A DNA stretch of 45,462 nt. Source: Candidatus Avimonas merdigallinarum (GTDB lineage: Bacteria > Bacillota > Clostridia > Oscillospirales > Acutalibacteraceae). Of this stretch, positions 24,565 to 33,047 are shown one piece after another. A program made the position numbers and the translations under genes. Numbering within the stretch: position 1 is the first letter of the stretch; every line of letters starts with the position of its first letter. Where the stretch lies: positions 1 through 45,462 of the forward strand of contig CAJFGS010000025.1 of assembly GCA_904377855.1 (NCBI GenBank), written 5' to 3'. Under the pieces are notes generated by a model. It saw only the letters and a list, made by a program, of their open reading frames with translations. It was not told the origin of the DNA and made no database searches.

Positions 24565-24594
24565 TTGCGTATTGGAAAAAGAATATGGTATAAT
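24565..24594 (+). promoter_or_regulatory. nrdR promoter
   Basis: TTGCGT (24565-24570), 18-base spacer, TATAAT (24589-24594) with TGG in front, an extended -10. It lies 85 bases before the nrdR start. Confidence 0.75.
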
Positions 24595-24678
24595 ATATCT
24601 GCAGGAAATAATTGGCGTCTGCCAAGGCCATCAGGGCAGTGCCGCTTTCTTGGGCGGCGGAATAGGGAAGGAATACAT

Positions 24679-25128
24679 ATGAAATGCCCTTTTTGTGGAT
24701 ATACCGAGAGTAAGGTGATTGATTCCCGGCCGACCGACGAAGGCTCCCGGATCCGGCGCCGGCGGGAGTGCTTGCGGTGCGCAAAGCGTTTTACGACCTA
24801 CGAAATTATCGAAAGCCTCCCGATTATCGTGGTCAAAAAGGATAAGACCAGGGAACCGTTCGACCGGCAGAAGCTGTTCAACGGGCTGCTCCGCGCTTGT
24901 GAAAAGCGGCCGGTATCCATTGAAACCCTGGAGCGGGCGGTTGACGAGATTGAAGCGGCGCTGCAGAATTCCCTGGATCGGGAAGTCACCTCGCTGCGGG
25001 TGGGGGAATACGCGATGGAAAAGCTCAAGGAAATCGACGAGGTCGCTTATGTGCGGTTTGCATCGGTTTATCGGCAGTTTAAGGATATTACCAGCTTCCG
25101 GGATGAAATCAACAAGTTATTGACGTGA
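24679..25128 (+). CDS. nrdR: Transcriptional repressor NrdR
   Basis: 149 residues, the standard NrdR length. N-terminal zinc ribbon CPFCGY...CLRCAKRF (Cys 3, 6, 31, 34) binds NrdR boxes at ribonucleotide reductase genes; an ATP-cone from about 49 to 139 senses ATP/dATP ([16 protein letters not shown]). No ribonucleotide reductase gene is in the window. Shine-Dalgarno GGAAGGAA precedes the ATG. Confidence 0.97.
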   Translation: MKCPFCGYTESKVIDSRPTDEGSRIRRRRECLRCAKRFTTYEIIESLPIIVVKKDKTREPFDRQKLFNGLLRACEKRPVSIETLERAVDEIEAALQNSLDREVTSLRVGEYAMEKLKEIDEVAYVRFASVYRQFKDITSFRDEINKLLT

Positions 25129-25144
25129 GACGGGTGGATATTTT

Positions 25145-25178
25145 AAGGGCCGCTGCGGGATTGTGCAGAGGCCCTTTT
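25145..25178 (+). terminator. nrdR terminator
   Basis: AAGGGCC (25145-25151) pairs with GGCCCTT (25170-25176), with inner CTGC/GCAG, then TTTCC. Begins 16 bases after nrdR. Confidence 0.7.
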
Positions 25179-25295
25179 CCGTTATCTTTTCCCGCGGCGG
25201 CGTATATCCCGCGGATTATCATGCAAACTATTAGCGATATGCCTCTGAACTCGAAAATCAGCGGGTAGAATGCGATGGGAAAGGAACGAAAACAC

Positions 25296-26546
25296 ATGGT
25301 GAAAAAAACGACGGAGGCGGTTTTCTGGACCGCCATAAACGAAGCGCCGGCGCAGTATCCCTGGCTGTCCCAGGACTTGGACTGCGAGGTAGCGGTCATT
25401 GGCGGCGGGGCGACCGCCGCCCTTTGCGCCCTGCGTTTTGCCAAGGCCGGCTGTGATACGGTGATGCTGGGGGCGGAGCCGGTAGGATACGGGGGAACGG
25501 CGGCCTCCAGCGGGATTTTATGCATGGACGGGGAGGAATGCCTCACCCAGCTTGTCGAAAAGATCGGGGCGGACCGGACCATGATGACGGTCAAGCTCTT
25601 TCAGGAGGCCATCGACAACCTGGAAGCAATCTGCCGGGAGGGCAGCCCGGACTGCGGCTTCCGCCGCATGGATACCCTGCGGTACGCAGAGAATCCGAAA
25701 GGGGCGGAGACAATCCGGCGGGAATTTTCCCTCCGCCTTCATAACGGGATAGACGCCGAACTGCTGACGGCGTTCAGCGCAGCGGAACAATTTACTTTTC
25801 CAATGGAAGCCGGCGTTTATTCCCGGAATGCCGGGGCGCAGGTCGATCCCTATCAGCTGGTCCATAAAGCGGCGGCATTGGCGGTGCAGGCGGGAGCCCG
25901 CGTGTTTGAAAATACCGGCGTGGCCGTAGTGGATCACGGCGGGGAAGGGAAGGTGCGGCTGGAATGCAGCACCGGCCATACCGTGCACGCCCGCTACGTC
26001 ATTGTGGCCGCCGGCTTGGAGACGGATAAGCAGTGCGGTGGGCTGGAACGTACGGCCACGACCTACACACTGGTCACCGAACCGGTGAGCGAATTCCCCG
26101 GCTGGCGCGGCCCCTGCCTTATCCATACGCAGGAGGAACCGCACGTTTTCCTGACGGTGACGGCGGACCGCCGGATCCTCATGGGCGGGTTGAATTCCGT
26201 GCTGGTGGACGAGCATGGACGGCTTGGCGGCATGCTGGAACTCTCCTCGGCCGGGCAGAAACGGTATGACCAGCTGGAAAAACGGTTGCGCGCCATGTTC
26301 CCAGCCATCCGCGGGTTGACCGTGGAGTATGCCTACGCTTCCCGCGCCGGCCGGACGGCGGACGGCCTCCCGGTCCTTGGGAGGCTGCCGGGAGAAGAAC
26401 GGGTAGCATACGCCCTGTGCTGCGGGGAAAACGGTCTGCTGTATTCCGAAATTGCCAGCCGGCTGCTGCTGGAGCAGTATCAAGGAAAGGCTAACCAGGA
26501 GCTCGGCCTGTTTTCGCCCCGCCGGGAATGGCGGATAAAACACTAA
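25296..26546 (+). CDS. FAD-dependent oxidoreductase (DAO family)
   Basis: 416 residues. The dinucleotide-binding fold VAVIGGGATAALCALRFAKAG is at about 32-52; GGTAASSGIL follows, and the C-terminal FAD contact is AGRTADGLPVLGRLPG...CGENGLLYSE. This is the glycine/D-amino-acid oxidase superfamily; the substrate is not evident. Start ATG 25296 has AAAGGAA 9 bases upstream; ATG 25275 is in frame but lacks a Shine-Dalgarno. No signal peptide. Alone, ending at a bidirectional terminator. Confidence 0.9.
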   Translation: MVKKTTEAVFWTAINEAPAQYPWLSQDLDCEVAVIGGGATAALCALRFAKAGCDTVMLGAEPVGYGGTAASSGILCMDGEECLTQLVEKIGADRTMMTVKLFQEAIDNLEAICREGSPDCGFRRMDTLRYAENPKGAETIRREFSLRLHNGIDAELLTAFSAAEQFTFPMEAGVYSRNAGAQVDPYQLVHKAAALAVQAGARVFENTGVAVVDHGGEGKVRLECSTGHTVHARYVIVAAGLETDKQCGGLERTATTYTLVTEPVSEFPGWRGPCLIHTQEEPHVFLTVTADRRILMGGLNSVLVDEHGRLGGMLELSSAGQKRYDQLEKRLRAMFPAIRGLTVEYAYASRAGRTADGLPVLGRLPGEERVAYALCCGENGLLYSEIASRLLLEQYQGKANQELGLFSPRREWRIKH

Positions 26547-26580
26547 AACATCCCCCGGAAGCAATCCGGGGGATGTTTTT
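26546..26580. terminator. Bidirectional terminator
   Basis: AAACATCCCCCGG and CCGGGGGATGTTT are exact complements, with TTT tails on both strands. It lies between the oxidoreductase and the converging lysozyme gene and overlaps the oxidoreductase stop. Confidence 0.9.
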
Positions 26581-26602
26581 CTACGGCCCGAGGCCGCGTA
26601 TT

Positions 26603-27982
26603 TTATAGATGGTTCCAGCCGTTTTCGCGCAGATATGCCGCGTAATCCACAAGGCCGACGTTCATATCCACCGCGGTTGAAATGCCGTTCACCCGGCCGG
26701 CGCTGGTATACTGCCAGATTTTGTACTCGCCGGCATAGGTGACCGTACTGTTGTATTGCGCGAGCCAGACGTCGGCGGTCAGCCGCTCGGATTCCAGATG
26801 GTTGGTCAGCCAGTTTTTATCGGCGTACACCATCGGGTAGTAGCCGGCCTTCCGCACCTCATCGCAGAAAGCGTTCACCACATTGGTCCGTACCGAAGCG
26901 CTCAAACCATTGGCGCGGGGGACGCCGTCGTTGGTAGTAATGTACTCCGTATCGATAATCACGGGATAGGATACCTTATACCCCTGGATGGCCTTCAGGG
27001 TGTACTGCGCCTCTTCCCGGGCCTCCGCTTCGGTAATAGCCTGCGTGAAGAAGTAGACGCCGCAGTCAATCCCGGCCGCGGTAGCCCCTTGAAGGTTGCG
27101 CTCAAAATAGACGTCCATCATGAGCTTTGCCGTCCCATAGCCCCGATAACCGACGCGGATCAGGGCAAAATCAATGCCGGCCGCCTTGACCTTGTTCCAG
27201 TCGATCGTCCCCTGGAAGGTCGAGACGTCAATCCCTACCTTCGAACTCAGCACGCCGTCGGCGTCAAAGTAATACCGGATGCCGCCCATGGTCTGATAGC
27301 CGGTTACCGGCTTGCCTTCATAATAATAATAGGTTTTGCCGTCGTTTACATACCAGCCGTCCTGGGGCGGGGCCTGGGTGGAAGAAGTGGAGGTACCCGT
27401 TGAGGTGCTGGTCTGGGATGTATCCGAACCATCTGTGGCACCGGAAGCAGTGGTGCCGGACGAGGTCGTCCCGGAAGCAGTGGTGCCCGACGTTGTAGTG
27501 CCGGAAGCAGTGGTGCCCGACGTTGTAGTGCCGGGCGAGGTTGTCCCGGAGGTGGTGGTGCTGGATGACGTAGTTGTGGTTGTGGTCGTGGTAGCCTCGG
27601 TGGTCGTCGTGGTCGGCTTAGGCGGCGGAGCAGCGGAGGGAAGCGTATCCTCCGGCGGAGCTTCCGGTGTCTGGGGCCTCTGCGCCAGCGGATCCTCGCT
27701 GATATAGTCCTCCCATTCCTCTTCCGTCATATCCACATCGTCCGGTTTGGTGGGAAGGGTCGGCTCCGTGGGTTCGGTCGCCGACGTTTCCGTCGTGGAG
27801 GAAGGCTCTGTCGTGTCGGTTGCCTGCGGCTCCGTAGCGCCTGCGTCCAACGCAGTGCCGGTGCCCGCGATGGGGGAAGGCTTGGGCGTTTGCGCGTCCT
27901 GCGGTACGCTGCAGCTGCACAGGGCGACGGCCAGAATGCAGGCTACGATACCGACGCTTCCTTTTTTCCATCTATCTGCCAC
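26603..27982 (-). CDS. GH25 lysozyme lipoprotein with Thr-rich linker and cell-wall-binding repeat
   Basis: 459 residues from GTG 27982, which has GGAGGG 7 bases upstream. Order: basic N-terminus and hydrophobic signal with lipobox LCSC; a Pro/Thr/Glu-rich region; a Thr/Ser/Gly linker of about 80 residues (TSGTTASGTT-type repeats); one choline-binding-like wall motif (GWYVNDGKTYYYYEGKPVTG, GGIRYYFDADG); then a GH25 muramidase domain of about 190 residues (IDVSTFQGTIDWNKVKAAG, FALIRVGYRG, VIIDTEY with the acidic pair, AEYKIWQYTSAG-like end). It would cut the glycan strand between MurNAc and GlcNAc from the outer membrane face. No phage genes are nearby, so it is a chromosomal wall-remodelling enzyme. 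Confidence 0.93.
   Translation of the reverse strand: MADRWKKGSVGIVACILAVALCSCSVPQDAQTPKPSPIAGTGTALDAGATEPQATDTTEPSSTTETSATEPTEPTLPTKPDDVDMTEEEWEDYISEDPLAQRPQTPEAPPEDTLPSAAPPPKPTTTTTEATTTTTTTTSSSTTTSGTTSPGTTTSGTTASGTTTSGTTASGTTSSGTTASGATDGSDTSQTSTSTGTSTSSTQAPPQDGWYVNDGKTYYYYEGKPVTGYQTMGGIRYYFDADGVLSSKVGIDVSTFQGTIDWNKVKAAGIDFALIRVGYRGYGTAKLMMDVYFERNLQGATAAGIDCGVYFFTQAITEAEAREEAQYTLKAIQGYKVSYPVIIDTEYITTNDGVPRANGLSASVRTNVVNAFCDEVRKAGYYPMVYADKNWLTNHLESERLTADVWLAQYNSTVTYAGEYKIWQYTSAGRVNGISTAVDMNVGLVDYAAYLRENGWNHL
27435..27600 (-). repeat. Low-complexity tandem repeats coding the Thr/Ser/Gly linker
   Basis: Imperfect units of 12-30 bases built on GTGGTGCC(C/G)GACG/GAAGCA repeat within the lysozyme gene; one 30-base block (GCAGTGGTGCCCGACGTTGT and ten more bases) occurs twice in succession near 27477-27536. 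Copy number may vary between strains, changing linker length without breaking the frame, since units are multiples of three. Confidence 0.75.
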
Positions 27983-28210
27983 AGAAAATCCCTCCTGAAA
28001 AGTTGAACTGAGCCCCGCGCTTCCCGACACACGCCTGTAAGGGGGAAATAAACCGGGCCGCGCCCAACGGTTTGATTGCTTTTCCTTGCCGGGCTCACCG
28101 TGCTTCCTCCAGCAAAAAGCGTCTGCTTTTTATTATAGCATAAGAAAAACAGGCTGAAAAGGGGGAAAACTTGCCTTTCCTGATTTTTCCGTATTTTCTG
28201 CCGGGATCCG

Positions 28211-28246
28211 AAAGGGGCGGACGGTTGAATCCCGTCCGCCCCTTTT
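28211..28246 (-). terminator. Hairpin after the aldolase gene
   Basis: AAAGGGGCGGACGG (28211-28224) pairs with CCGTCCGCCCCTTTT (28232-28246). On the minus strand only three T follow, so termination may rest on stem strength. Confidence 0.7.
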
Positions 28247-28269
28247 GAAAGATGTGCGGTTGCGCTGGA

Positions 28270-29205
28270 TTACGCCTGGTTGGCGCAGCCGAGGACCTTC
28301 TCAATCTTGTGCTTGACCACAGCGGTGATGGCTTCCCGGCCGTCCCCAAGGTACTGGCGGGGATCGAAGTGGCCCGGATTCTCCGCCAGATGCTTCCGGA
28401 TGCCGGCAGTCATTGCCAGGCGCAGGTCGGAGTCCACGTTGATTTTGCAGACGGCCATGCTCGCCGCTTTGCGGAGCATATCCTCCGGAATGCCGATGGC
28501 GTCGTCCATCTTGCCGCCGAATTCGTTGATCATCGCGACGTATTCCGGCATGACCGAAGAAGCGCCGTGCAGGACAATCGGGAAGCCGGGCAGGCGATCC
28601 ATGACTTCCTGCAGGATATCGAAACGGAGCTGCGGCTTCTGGCCGGGCTTGAACTTGAAGGCGCCGTGGCTGGTGCCGATGGCGATAGCGAGGGAGTCCA
28701 CGCCGGTGCGGGTCACAAAATCCTGCACCTGGCCGGGATCGGTGTAGGAGGCCTTGTCCGCGTCCACATTGACCTCGTCTTCAATGCCGGCAAGCTGGCC
28801 GAGCTCGGCCTCTACCGTTACGTTGCGGGGATGCGCGTACTCCACGACCTTCTTGGCCAGGGCGACGTTTTCCTCATACGGCAGATGGGAGCCGTCGATC
28901 ATCACCGAGGTAAAGCCGCTGTCAATGCAGTCCTTGCAGAGTTCAAAGCTGTTGCCATGGTCCAGATGCAGGGCGATCGGCAGCCCCGTCTCCTCCACCG
29001 CGGCCTTGACCATCGCGGTCAGATAGGCGGAATGGGCATATTTCCGGGCGCCGCCGGACGCCTGAAGAATGACCGGGGAGTTCAGTTCCTTGCAGGCTTC
29101 CACAATCCCCTGAACAATCTCCATGTTGTTGACGTTGAAAGCGCCGATGGCATAACCGCCTTCGTAGGCTTTTTTGAACATTTCCTTGGTGTTTACAAGC
29201 GGCAT
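28270..29205 (-). CDS. fba: Class II fructose-bisphosphate aldolase
   Basis: 311 residues from ATG 29205, with GGAGG 9 bases upstream. It cleaves fructose-1,6-bisphosphate into dihydroxyacetone phosphate and glyceraldehyde-3-phosphate in glycolysis, using Zn. Visible signatures: GAFNVNNME, LHLDHG (Zn-binding His and catalytic Asp), SVMIDGSHLPYEENV, VEAELGQLAG, IAIGTSHGAFKF and LHGASSV. Length and order match the class II family of Firmicutes. It has a clear promoter at 29242-29269. Confidence 0.96.
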   Translation of the reverse strand: MPLVNTKEMFKKAYEGGYAIGAFNVNNMEIVQGIVEACKELNSPVILQASGGARKYAHSAYLTAMVKAAVEETGLPIALHLDHGNSFELCKDCIDSGFTSVMIDGSHLPYEENVALAKKVVEYAHPRNVTVEAELGQLAGIEDEVNVDADKASYTDPGQVQDFVTRTGVDSLAIAIGTSHGAFKFKPGQKPQLRFDILQEVMDRLPGFPIVLHGASSVMPEYVAMINEFGGKMDDAIGIPEDMLRKAASMAVCKINVDSDLRLAMTAGIRKHLAENPGHFDPRQYLGDGREAITAVVKHKIEKVLGCANQA

Positions 29206-29241
29206 GGGGTTCAACCTCCTGTTTTTCATTAGTCTAGCCTT

Positions 29242-29269
29242 AGTATACAATATTTTTCCGAAAAGTAAA
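29242..29269 (-). promoter_or_regulatory. fba promoter
   Basis: On the minus strand TTTACT (29269-29264), 16-base spacer, TATACT (29247-29242). It lies about 37 bases before the start codon. Confidence 0.7.
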
Positions 29270-29465
29270 AGGGGAGGGGGAGGGGAGCTGTTAAAAATTT
29301 ATCGCTCTGCCCGGAAAGAAGTTTGTGGATTCTGCTGTTTTTGCCCCGGATAATGGCGGGATTTTCTATCATGGCGGGGAGGGAGCCGCAGGGCTTTCGC
29401 TTCCTGCACCTGCCGGCAGCCTCTCATCCGGGACGGCATCGCGGGAAAGGCCGCCGGTACGAAGG

Positions 29466-30317
29466 CTATTTCCTCACCCGGTCCGGGTGCCGGCGGCAGT
29501 AGTGGAAGATGTACTGCTGGGCGATGCCGGCGCATTCCCCGAAATCCTCCGGCGTACAGCCGGGGAAGAGCTCCTTCATGGCCCGCTTCATCCAAACGTC
29601 GAGCGGGAAGGCTTCCATCCGGGCCATGCCGTACAGCAGCACGCATTCCGCCACCTTCGGGCCGACGCCGCGGATTTTCTGCAGCTGGGCGCGCGCCTGC
29701 GGCAGGGGCATGGCGGCGATCGCCTGGAGGTCGATTTCCCCGGAAGCCGCCTTTTCCGCGGCGTCCAGAAGGTAGCCGGCCCGCCACCCCGCCCGCAGAG
29801 GGGCGAGGTCGGCCTCGCTCCGCCCGGCAAGGGCTTCCGGGGCGGGAAACGCATAGGCCAGGCCGTCAGGAGCCGACGGATCATCGCCGCAGGGGGCCCC
29901 GAACTGCCGGCAGAGCCGGTCGACAATTCCCTGGATCCGTTTGACGTTATTGTTCTGGGAGAGGATGAAGGAGGCCAGCGCTTCCCAGGCGTCCTGCCGC
30001 AGGATCCGGATGCCGGGGGCATACTGCGCGCATTCCCGCAGCGCGGGGACGGCAAGATAGCTGTCCCGCAGCGCCGCATAATCCCGGTCCAGGTCAAAAT
30101 ACCCCCGCCAAAATTCCTCGAAGTCGGCCCGGGAGCAGGAAAGCCATACGCCTTCGCCGGTTTCCTCTAGAAAGAGGGGGCGGTTCCCCGCGACGCCCCG
30201 CCAGCCGTCCCCGTCCCGGCGGAAACGGAAGCACTGCCCGCAGTCCAGGGTATCCTCCAGACTGAAAAGGGCCAGCCCGCCGACCAAAACCCCGCCCGCC
30301 TTGTCCGTTACCTGCAT
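29466..30317 (-). CDS. 8-oxoguanine DNA glycosylase / AP lyase (Ogg1-like)
   Basis: 283 residues from ATG 30317. It excises oxidised guanine and nicks the abasic site. The N-terminal OGG-type domain has DCGQCFRF; the HhH-GPD domain holds LASFILSQNNNVKRI, the hairpin IRGVGPKVAECVLLYG with the catalytic Lys, and the catalytic Asp in FPLDVWMKRA. The layout matches the Clostridial OGG1 branch. Divergent from the DUF6062 gene; the minus strand has TATAAT at 30362-30357. Confidence 0.93.
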   Translation of the reverse strand: MQVTDKAGGVLVGGLALFSLEDTLDCGQCFRFRRDGDGWRGVAGNRPLFLEETGEGVWLSCSRADFEEFWRGYFDLDRDYAALRDSYLAVPALRECAQYAPGIRILRQDAWEALASFILSQNNNVKRIQGIVDRLCRQFGAPCGDDPSAPDGLAYAFPAPEALAGRSEADLAPLRAGWRAGYLLDAAEKAASGEIDLQAIAAMPLPQARAQLQKIRGVGPKVAECVLLYGMARMEAFPLDVWMKRAMKELFPGCTPEDFGECAGIAQQYIFHYCRRHPDRVRK

Positions 30318-30356
30318 ATCGCCGTTCCCTGCCTTTCCTCGATGGATTCCTGTACA

Positions 30357-30379
30357 ATTATAGCATGATGTGGTATGAT
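30357..30379. promoter_or_regulatory. Divergent -10 boxes of the glycosylase and DUF6062 genes
   Basis: Minus strand TATAAT at 30362-30357; plus strand TGGTATGAT with TATGAT at 30374-30379, an extended -10. The -35 boxes are poor on both sides. Confidence 0.5.
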
Positions 30380-30463
30380 GGGAAAGGCCAATCAAAGGAA
30401 ATCTCAGCGGGCCGCCCGGGTGACCCCGCGGCGCCTCTGTGTAGGAAAGGATGAAGAAACGTT

Positions 30464-31159
30464 ATGCGGGAGGACATCACCAGCATCCCGGTAAGCGAAG
30501 TGTTTGAGCCGAAGGACGGCTGCCCCATCTGCCGGATGCGGGACACGCTGGAGGCGCGGGTGACGGATTATATTACCGGCGCGGCGATGATGGAGCCGGA
30601 CGTGCGGCAGGAGACCAACCGCCTCGGCTTCTGCTATGACCATTTCCAGATGATGCTGAAAAAGCGGAACCGTCTCGGCGTGGCGCTGATTCTGGAAAGC
30701 CATCTCGATGAAATCGAAAAGCAGGTGTTCGCCGGCCCGCCGATCCTGGGGAAGACGTCCAAAAAGCAGGCGCAGTCGGCGTCCAAAGCATCCGGAACCT
30801 GCTTTGTCTGCCAGCAGGTGGATTGGGCGATGGAACGCATGCTGGCCACCGTCTGCCGCCTGTGGGAAAACGAGCGGGATTTCCGCCGCCTGTTTGAGGA
30901 GCAGCCGGCACTCTGCCTTCCGCATTTTTCCCTTCTGGTGGAAACGGCCGGAGCCAAGATGAGCAAAAAAGCGGCGCCGGATTTTGCCAAAGCGGCCGCC
31001 TCGCTCTGCCGAGCGTATCTGACCGAACTGCGCGGGGACGTTTCCCATTTCTGCCGGATGTTCGATTACCGCAACACGGGGGAGGACGCCGATTGGGGGA
31101 ACTCCAAAGACGCTATCGAACGGGCCGTCTGGTGGCTGACCGCCCGCAATCCGTCGTAG
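30464..31159 (+). CDS. DUF6062 family protein with two Cys/His sites
   Basis: 231 residues, soluble. The sequence repeats one pattern twice: C-P-I-C (20-23) then F-C-Y-D-H-F (56-61), and C-F-V-C (112-115) then L-C-L-P-H-F (149-154). Each pair could form a C-C-C-H zinc site. Between them is a Lys/Ser-rich segment; the C-terminal HFCRMFDYRN follows. The family is found in Clostridia and has no known function. GGAAAGG lies 13 bases upstream of the ATG, so the start is only fairly certain. Followed by a strong terminator. Confidence 0.85.
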   Translation: MREDITSIPVSEVFEPKDGCPICRMRDTLEARVTDYITGAAMMEPDVRQETNRLGFCYDHFQMMLKKRNRLGVALILESHLDEIEKQVFAGPPILGKTSKKQAQSASKASGTCFVCQQVDWAMERMLATVCRLWENERDFRRLFEEQPALCLPHFSLLVETAGAKMSKKAAPDFAKAAASLCRAYLTELRGDVSHFCRMFDYRNTGEDADWGNSKDAIERAVWWLTARNPS

Positions 31160-31274
31160 CCGGCGCCGGGAATCGAGGGCACGGCGGAGGAAAACGGTGG
31201 AAAACCGGCCGCGTAAAGGGGATTCAACCGCCTGTATCGAAAAAACGGCGGAGGAAAATTTTGTAAAAGCGGGA

Positions 31275-31323
31275 AACCCGCACTTTCCACTGCGAAAAAG
31301 GCGGCGGAAAGTGCGGGTTTTTT
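31275..31323 (+). terminator. Terminator after the DUF6062 gene
   Basis: AACCCGCACTTTCC (31275-31288) pairs with GGAAAGTGCGGGTT (31306-31319), followed by TTTT. Confidence 0.85.
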
Positions 31324-31583
31324 CACAATTTCCACCGGGTTTTCCACAATCGGGGCGGCATCGGGCAGTTAACAATTTCTTTACAAACTGTAAAACGGAA
31401 TTCCAACTTATTCCAATCGCTTCATTCGATGCGGTAATTTCCATTTTTCTGTTCCTTCTCCTCTGCCGACGGGCTTTGTCCCCGCTTCTGTCCCCTTGCA
31501 TGCTGCATAAAGCGGCCCGGCCCCGTCCATACTGAAAGCAAGAGCCATACGGCAAGCACGGAAATAGGACGGGGATAACAACT
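31324..31583 (+). other. Intergenic region before the 90-residue protein
   Basis: AT-richer stretch at 31370-31445 that may hold a promoter; I could not fix clear boxes. No gene recognised. Confidence 0.4.
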
Positions 31584-31856
31584 ATGATTAAAGGGGTCAA
31601 TCGGCAGATTATTGAAGTGATCGATACCGGAAACGAATACTTTGAACGGGCGCTCCTGGTGGTACGGCCGCGCTTTTCGGATGTGGAACCGGGGCGGCTC
31701 CACGAAGAAGCGCAGCGGGTGGTCCGCGGCGCGGAAGGGTACACCGGACTGCGGTGGAACCGCCGCCTGCGTCGCCGGCAGGCCTTTGCGTTCGGCGGCC
31801 TGACAGGGTTGTTTGGCATGCTGGCCGGCGCGCTTATTATGGCGCTGGTGCGTTGA
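31584..31856 (+). CDS. Small tail-anchored membrane protein, unknown
   Basis: 90 residues. The first 60 are soluble (MIKGVNRQIIEVIDTGNEYF, then ALLVVRPRFSDVEPGRLHEEA and an Arg-rich RWNRRLRRRQ), followed by one C-terminal membrane helix (about 68-88). I recognise no named family, though the motif order looks conserved rather than random. A moderate Shine-Dalgarno (GGACGGGG) precedes the ATG. It has its own terminator. Confidence 0.75.
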   Translation: MIKGVNRQIIEVIDTGNEYFERALLVVRPRFSDVEPGRLHEEAQRVVRGAEGYTGLRWNRRLRRRQAFAFGGLTGLFGMLAGALIMALVR

Positions 31857-31891
31857 CGCGGCGGGGCGGATCCGACAGTGTACGGCAGAAG

Positions 31892-31923
31892 GGGGGCGCG
31901 TCCTTGGGACACGCCCCCTTTCT
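31892..31923 (+). terminator. Terminator after the 90-residue protein
   Basis: GGGGGCGC plus inner GTCC (31892-31903) pair with GGAC plus GCCCCC (31907-31918), followed by TTTCT. Confidence 0.8.
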
Positions 31924-32036
31924 CTGCTCCGCGTGGGACGGCCGATCTGTCGGTTTTCGGCAGTGCTTTTACTGAACTTTGCCGTCTGTTGCGGCTTTCC
32001 CGCTTTTCCCTCTTCCTTTTTCCGTAAAGAGTGTGG

Positions 32037-32042
32037 TATAAT
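32037..32042 (+). promoter_or_regulatory. Extended -10 box of rlmB
   Basis: TGTGGTATAAT: TATAAT at 32037-32042 with TGG upstream. No good -35 box, as usual for extended -10 promoters. It is 73 bases before the rlmB start. Confidence 0.6.
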
Positions 32043-32114
32043 GACAGATAAAGGGCGAAAAGGACGAAAACCGGGCGGCCGTCTTCCGGCCGAAGGACCG
32101 ACCCGAGGGTAAGG

Positions 32115-32981
32115 ATGGGGAGAATGGGACAAGACGAGCGGCGGAACGCAGAAAGTATGCGCAAAGAAACAGGGCGAAAGGACACCCGTTTTTCAGAGGG
32201 GCTGCAGCAAGCGCACCGCCGCCCGGAGGAACCCGCCTGCCGGGAGGACGTGATAGCGGGCCGGAATGCGGTCAGCGAGGCGCTGCGTTCCGGCCGGGCT
32301 GTGGACAGCGTGCTGGTGGCGAAAGGGGAGCGGGCCGGCAGCGCCGTCGCCTTGGTGGCTCGCTGCCGCGAACGTGGGATCCCGGTGAAAGAGGTGGATG
32401 CCCGCAAGCTGGAGGCTCTCGGCGGCCGGAACCACCAGGGGATCGTCGCGCTGGCGGCCTGCAAGGAATATGTAACCCTGGACGCGCTTTTTGAAGCGGC
32501 GGCTAAAAAAGGGGAACCGCCTTTTTTTATTGTTTGCGACGAACTGGAGGATCCGCATAACCTCGGCGCAATCCTCCGTACCGCGGAAGCGGCGGGGGTC
32601 CACGGCGTGATTATCCCCAAACGCCGTTCGGCGGGGCTGACGGCAGCGGTCTATAAAGCCTCGGCCGGCGCTGTGGAGTACGTGCCGGTCGCCCGGGTGG
32701 CGAACCTGGCGGATTCGCTGCGGGAGCTGAAGCGGCGGGGCGTGTGGATTTACGGGCTGGATATGCAGGGCAAAGCCTGGTGCGAGGCCGATTTGAAAGG
32801 GCCGCTGGCCCTGGTGGTCGGTTCGGAGGGCCGCGGAATCGGCCGCTTGATAAAGGAACAATGCGATTTCATGCTGTCCTTGCCGATGGCGGGACAGATT
32901 TCCTCTTTGAATGCCTCGGTTGCCTGCGGTATTCTGATGTATGAGGCCGCTCGGCAGCGGCAGGGCCTGACCGCCCGCTGA
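32115..32981 (+). CDS. rlmB: 23S rRNA 2'-O-ribose methyltransferase, TrmH/SpoU family (RlmB-like)
   Basis: 288 residues. A non-conserved basic N-terminal 45 residues is followed by the SpoU substrate-binding domain (VIAGRNAVSEALRSG, VAKGERAG) and the SPOUT methyltransferase: DELEDPHNLGAILRTAEAAG (motif 1), LVVGSEGRGI (motif 2) and LPMAGQISSLNASVACGIL (motif 3), which form the knotted SAM site. RlmB modifies G2251 of 23S rRNA; the YacO/TrmH paralogues are close, so the exact target is inferred. The next gene follows after 66 bases with a G10 tract between. Confidence 0.9.
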   Translation: MGRMGQDERRNAESMRKETGRKDTRFSEGLQQAHRRPEEPACREDVIAGRNAVSEALRSGRAVDSVLVAKGERAGSAVALVARCRERGIPVKEVDARKLEALGGRNHQGIVALAACKEYVTLDALFEAAAKKGEPPFFIVCDELEDPHNLGAILRTAEAAGVHGVIIPKRRSAGLTAAVYKASAGAVEYVPVARVANLADSLRELKRRGVWIYGLDMQGKAWCEADLKGPLALVVGSEGRGIGRLIKEQCDFMLSLPMAGQISSLNASVACGILMYEAARQRQGLTAR

Positions 32982-33000
32982 AAAACGAGGCCGGCCGTCC

Positions 33001-33010
33001 GGGGGGGGGG
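33001..33010 (+). repeat. Homopolymer of ten G
   Basis: An uninterrupted G10 lies between rlmB and the next gene, 37 bases before its ATG. Such tracts slip during replication and are also prone to sequencing error. Confidence 0.95.
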
Positions 33011-33047
33011 CGGCACCATTCCAGGTAAGGAAAGGCGTGACAGTTGG

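Noticed and set aside
27435-27600. Tandem repeats considered as a CRISPR array
   Set aside because: Units are short, contiguous, in frame within a lysozyme gene and lack unique spacers; no cas genes are present anywhere in the window.
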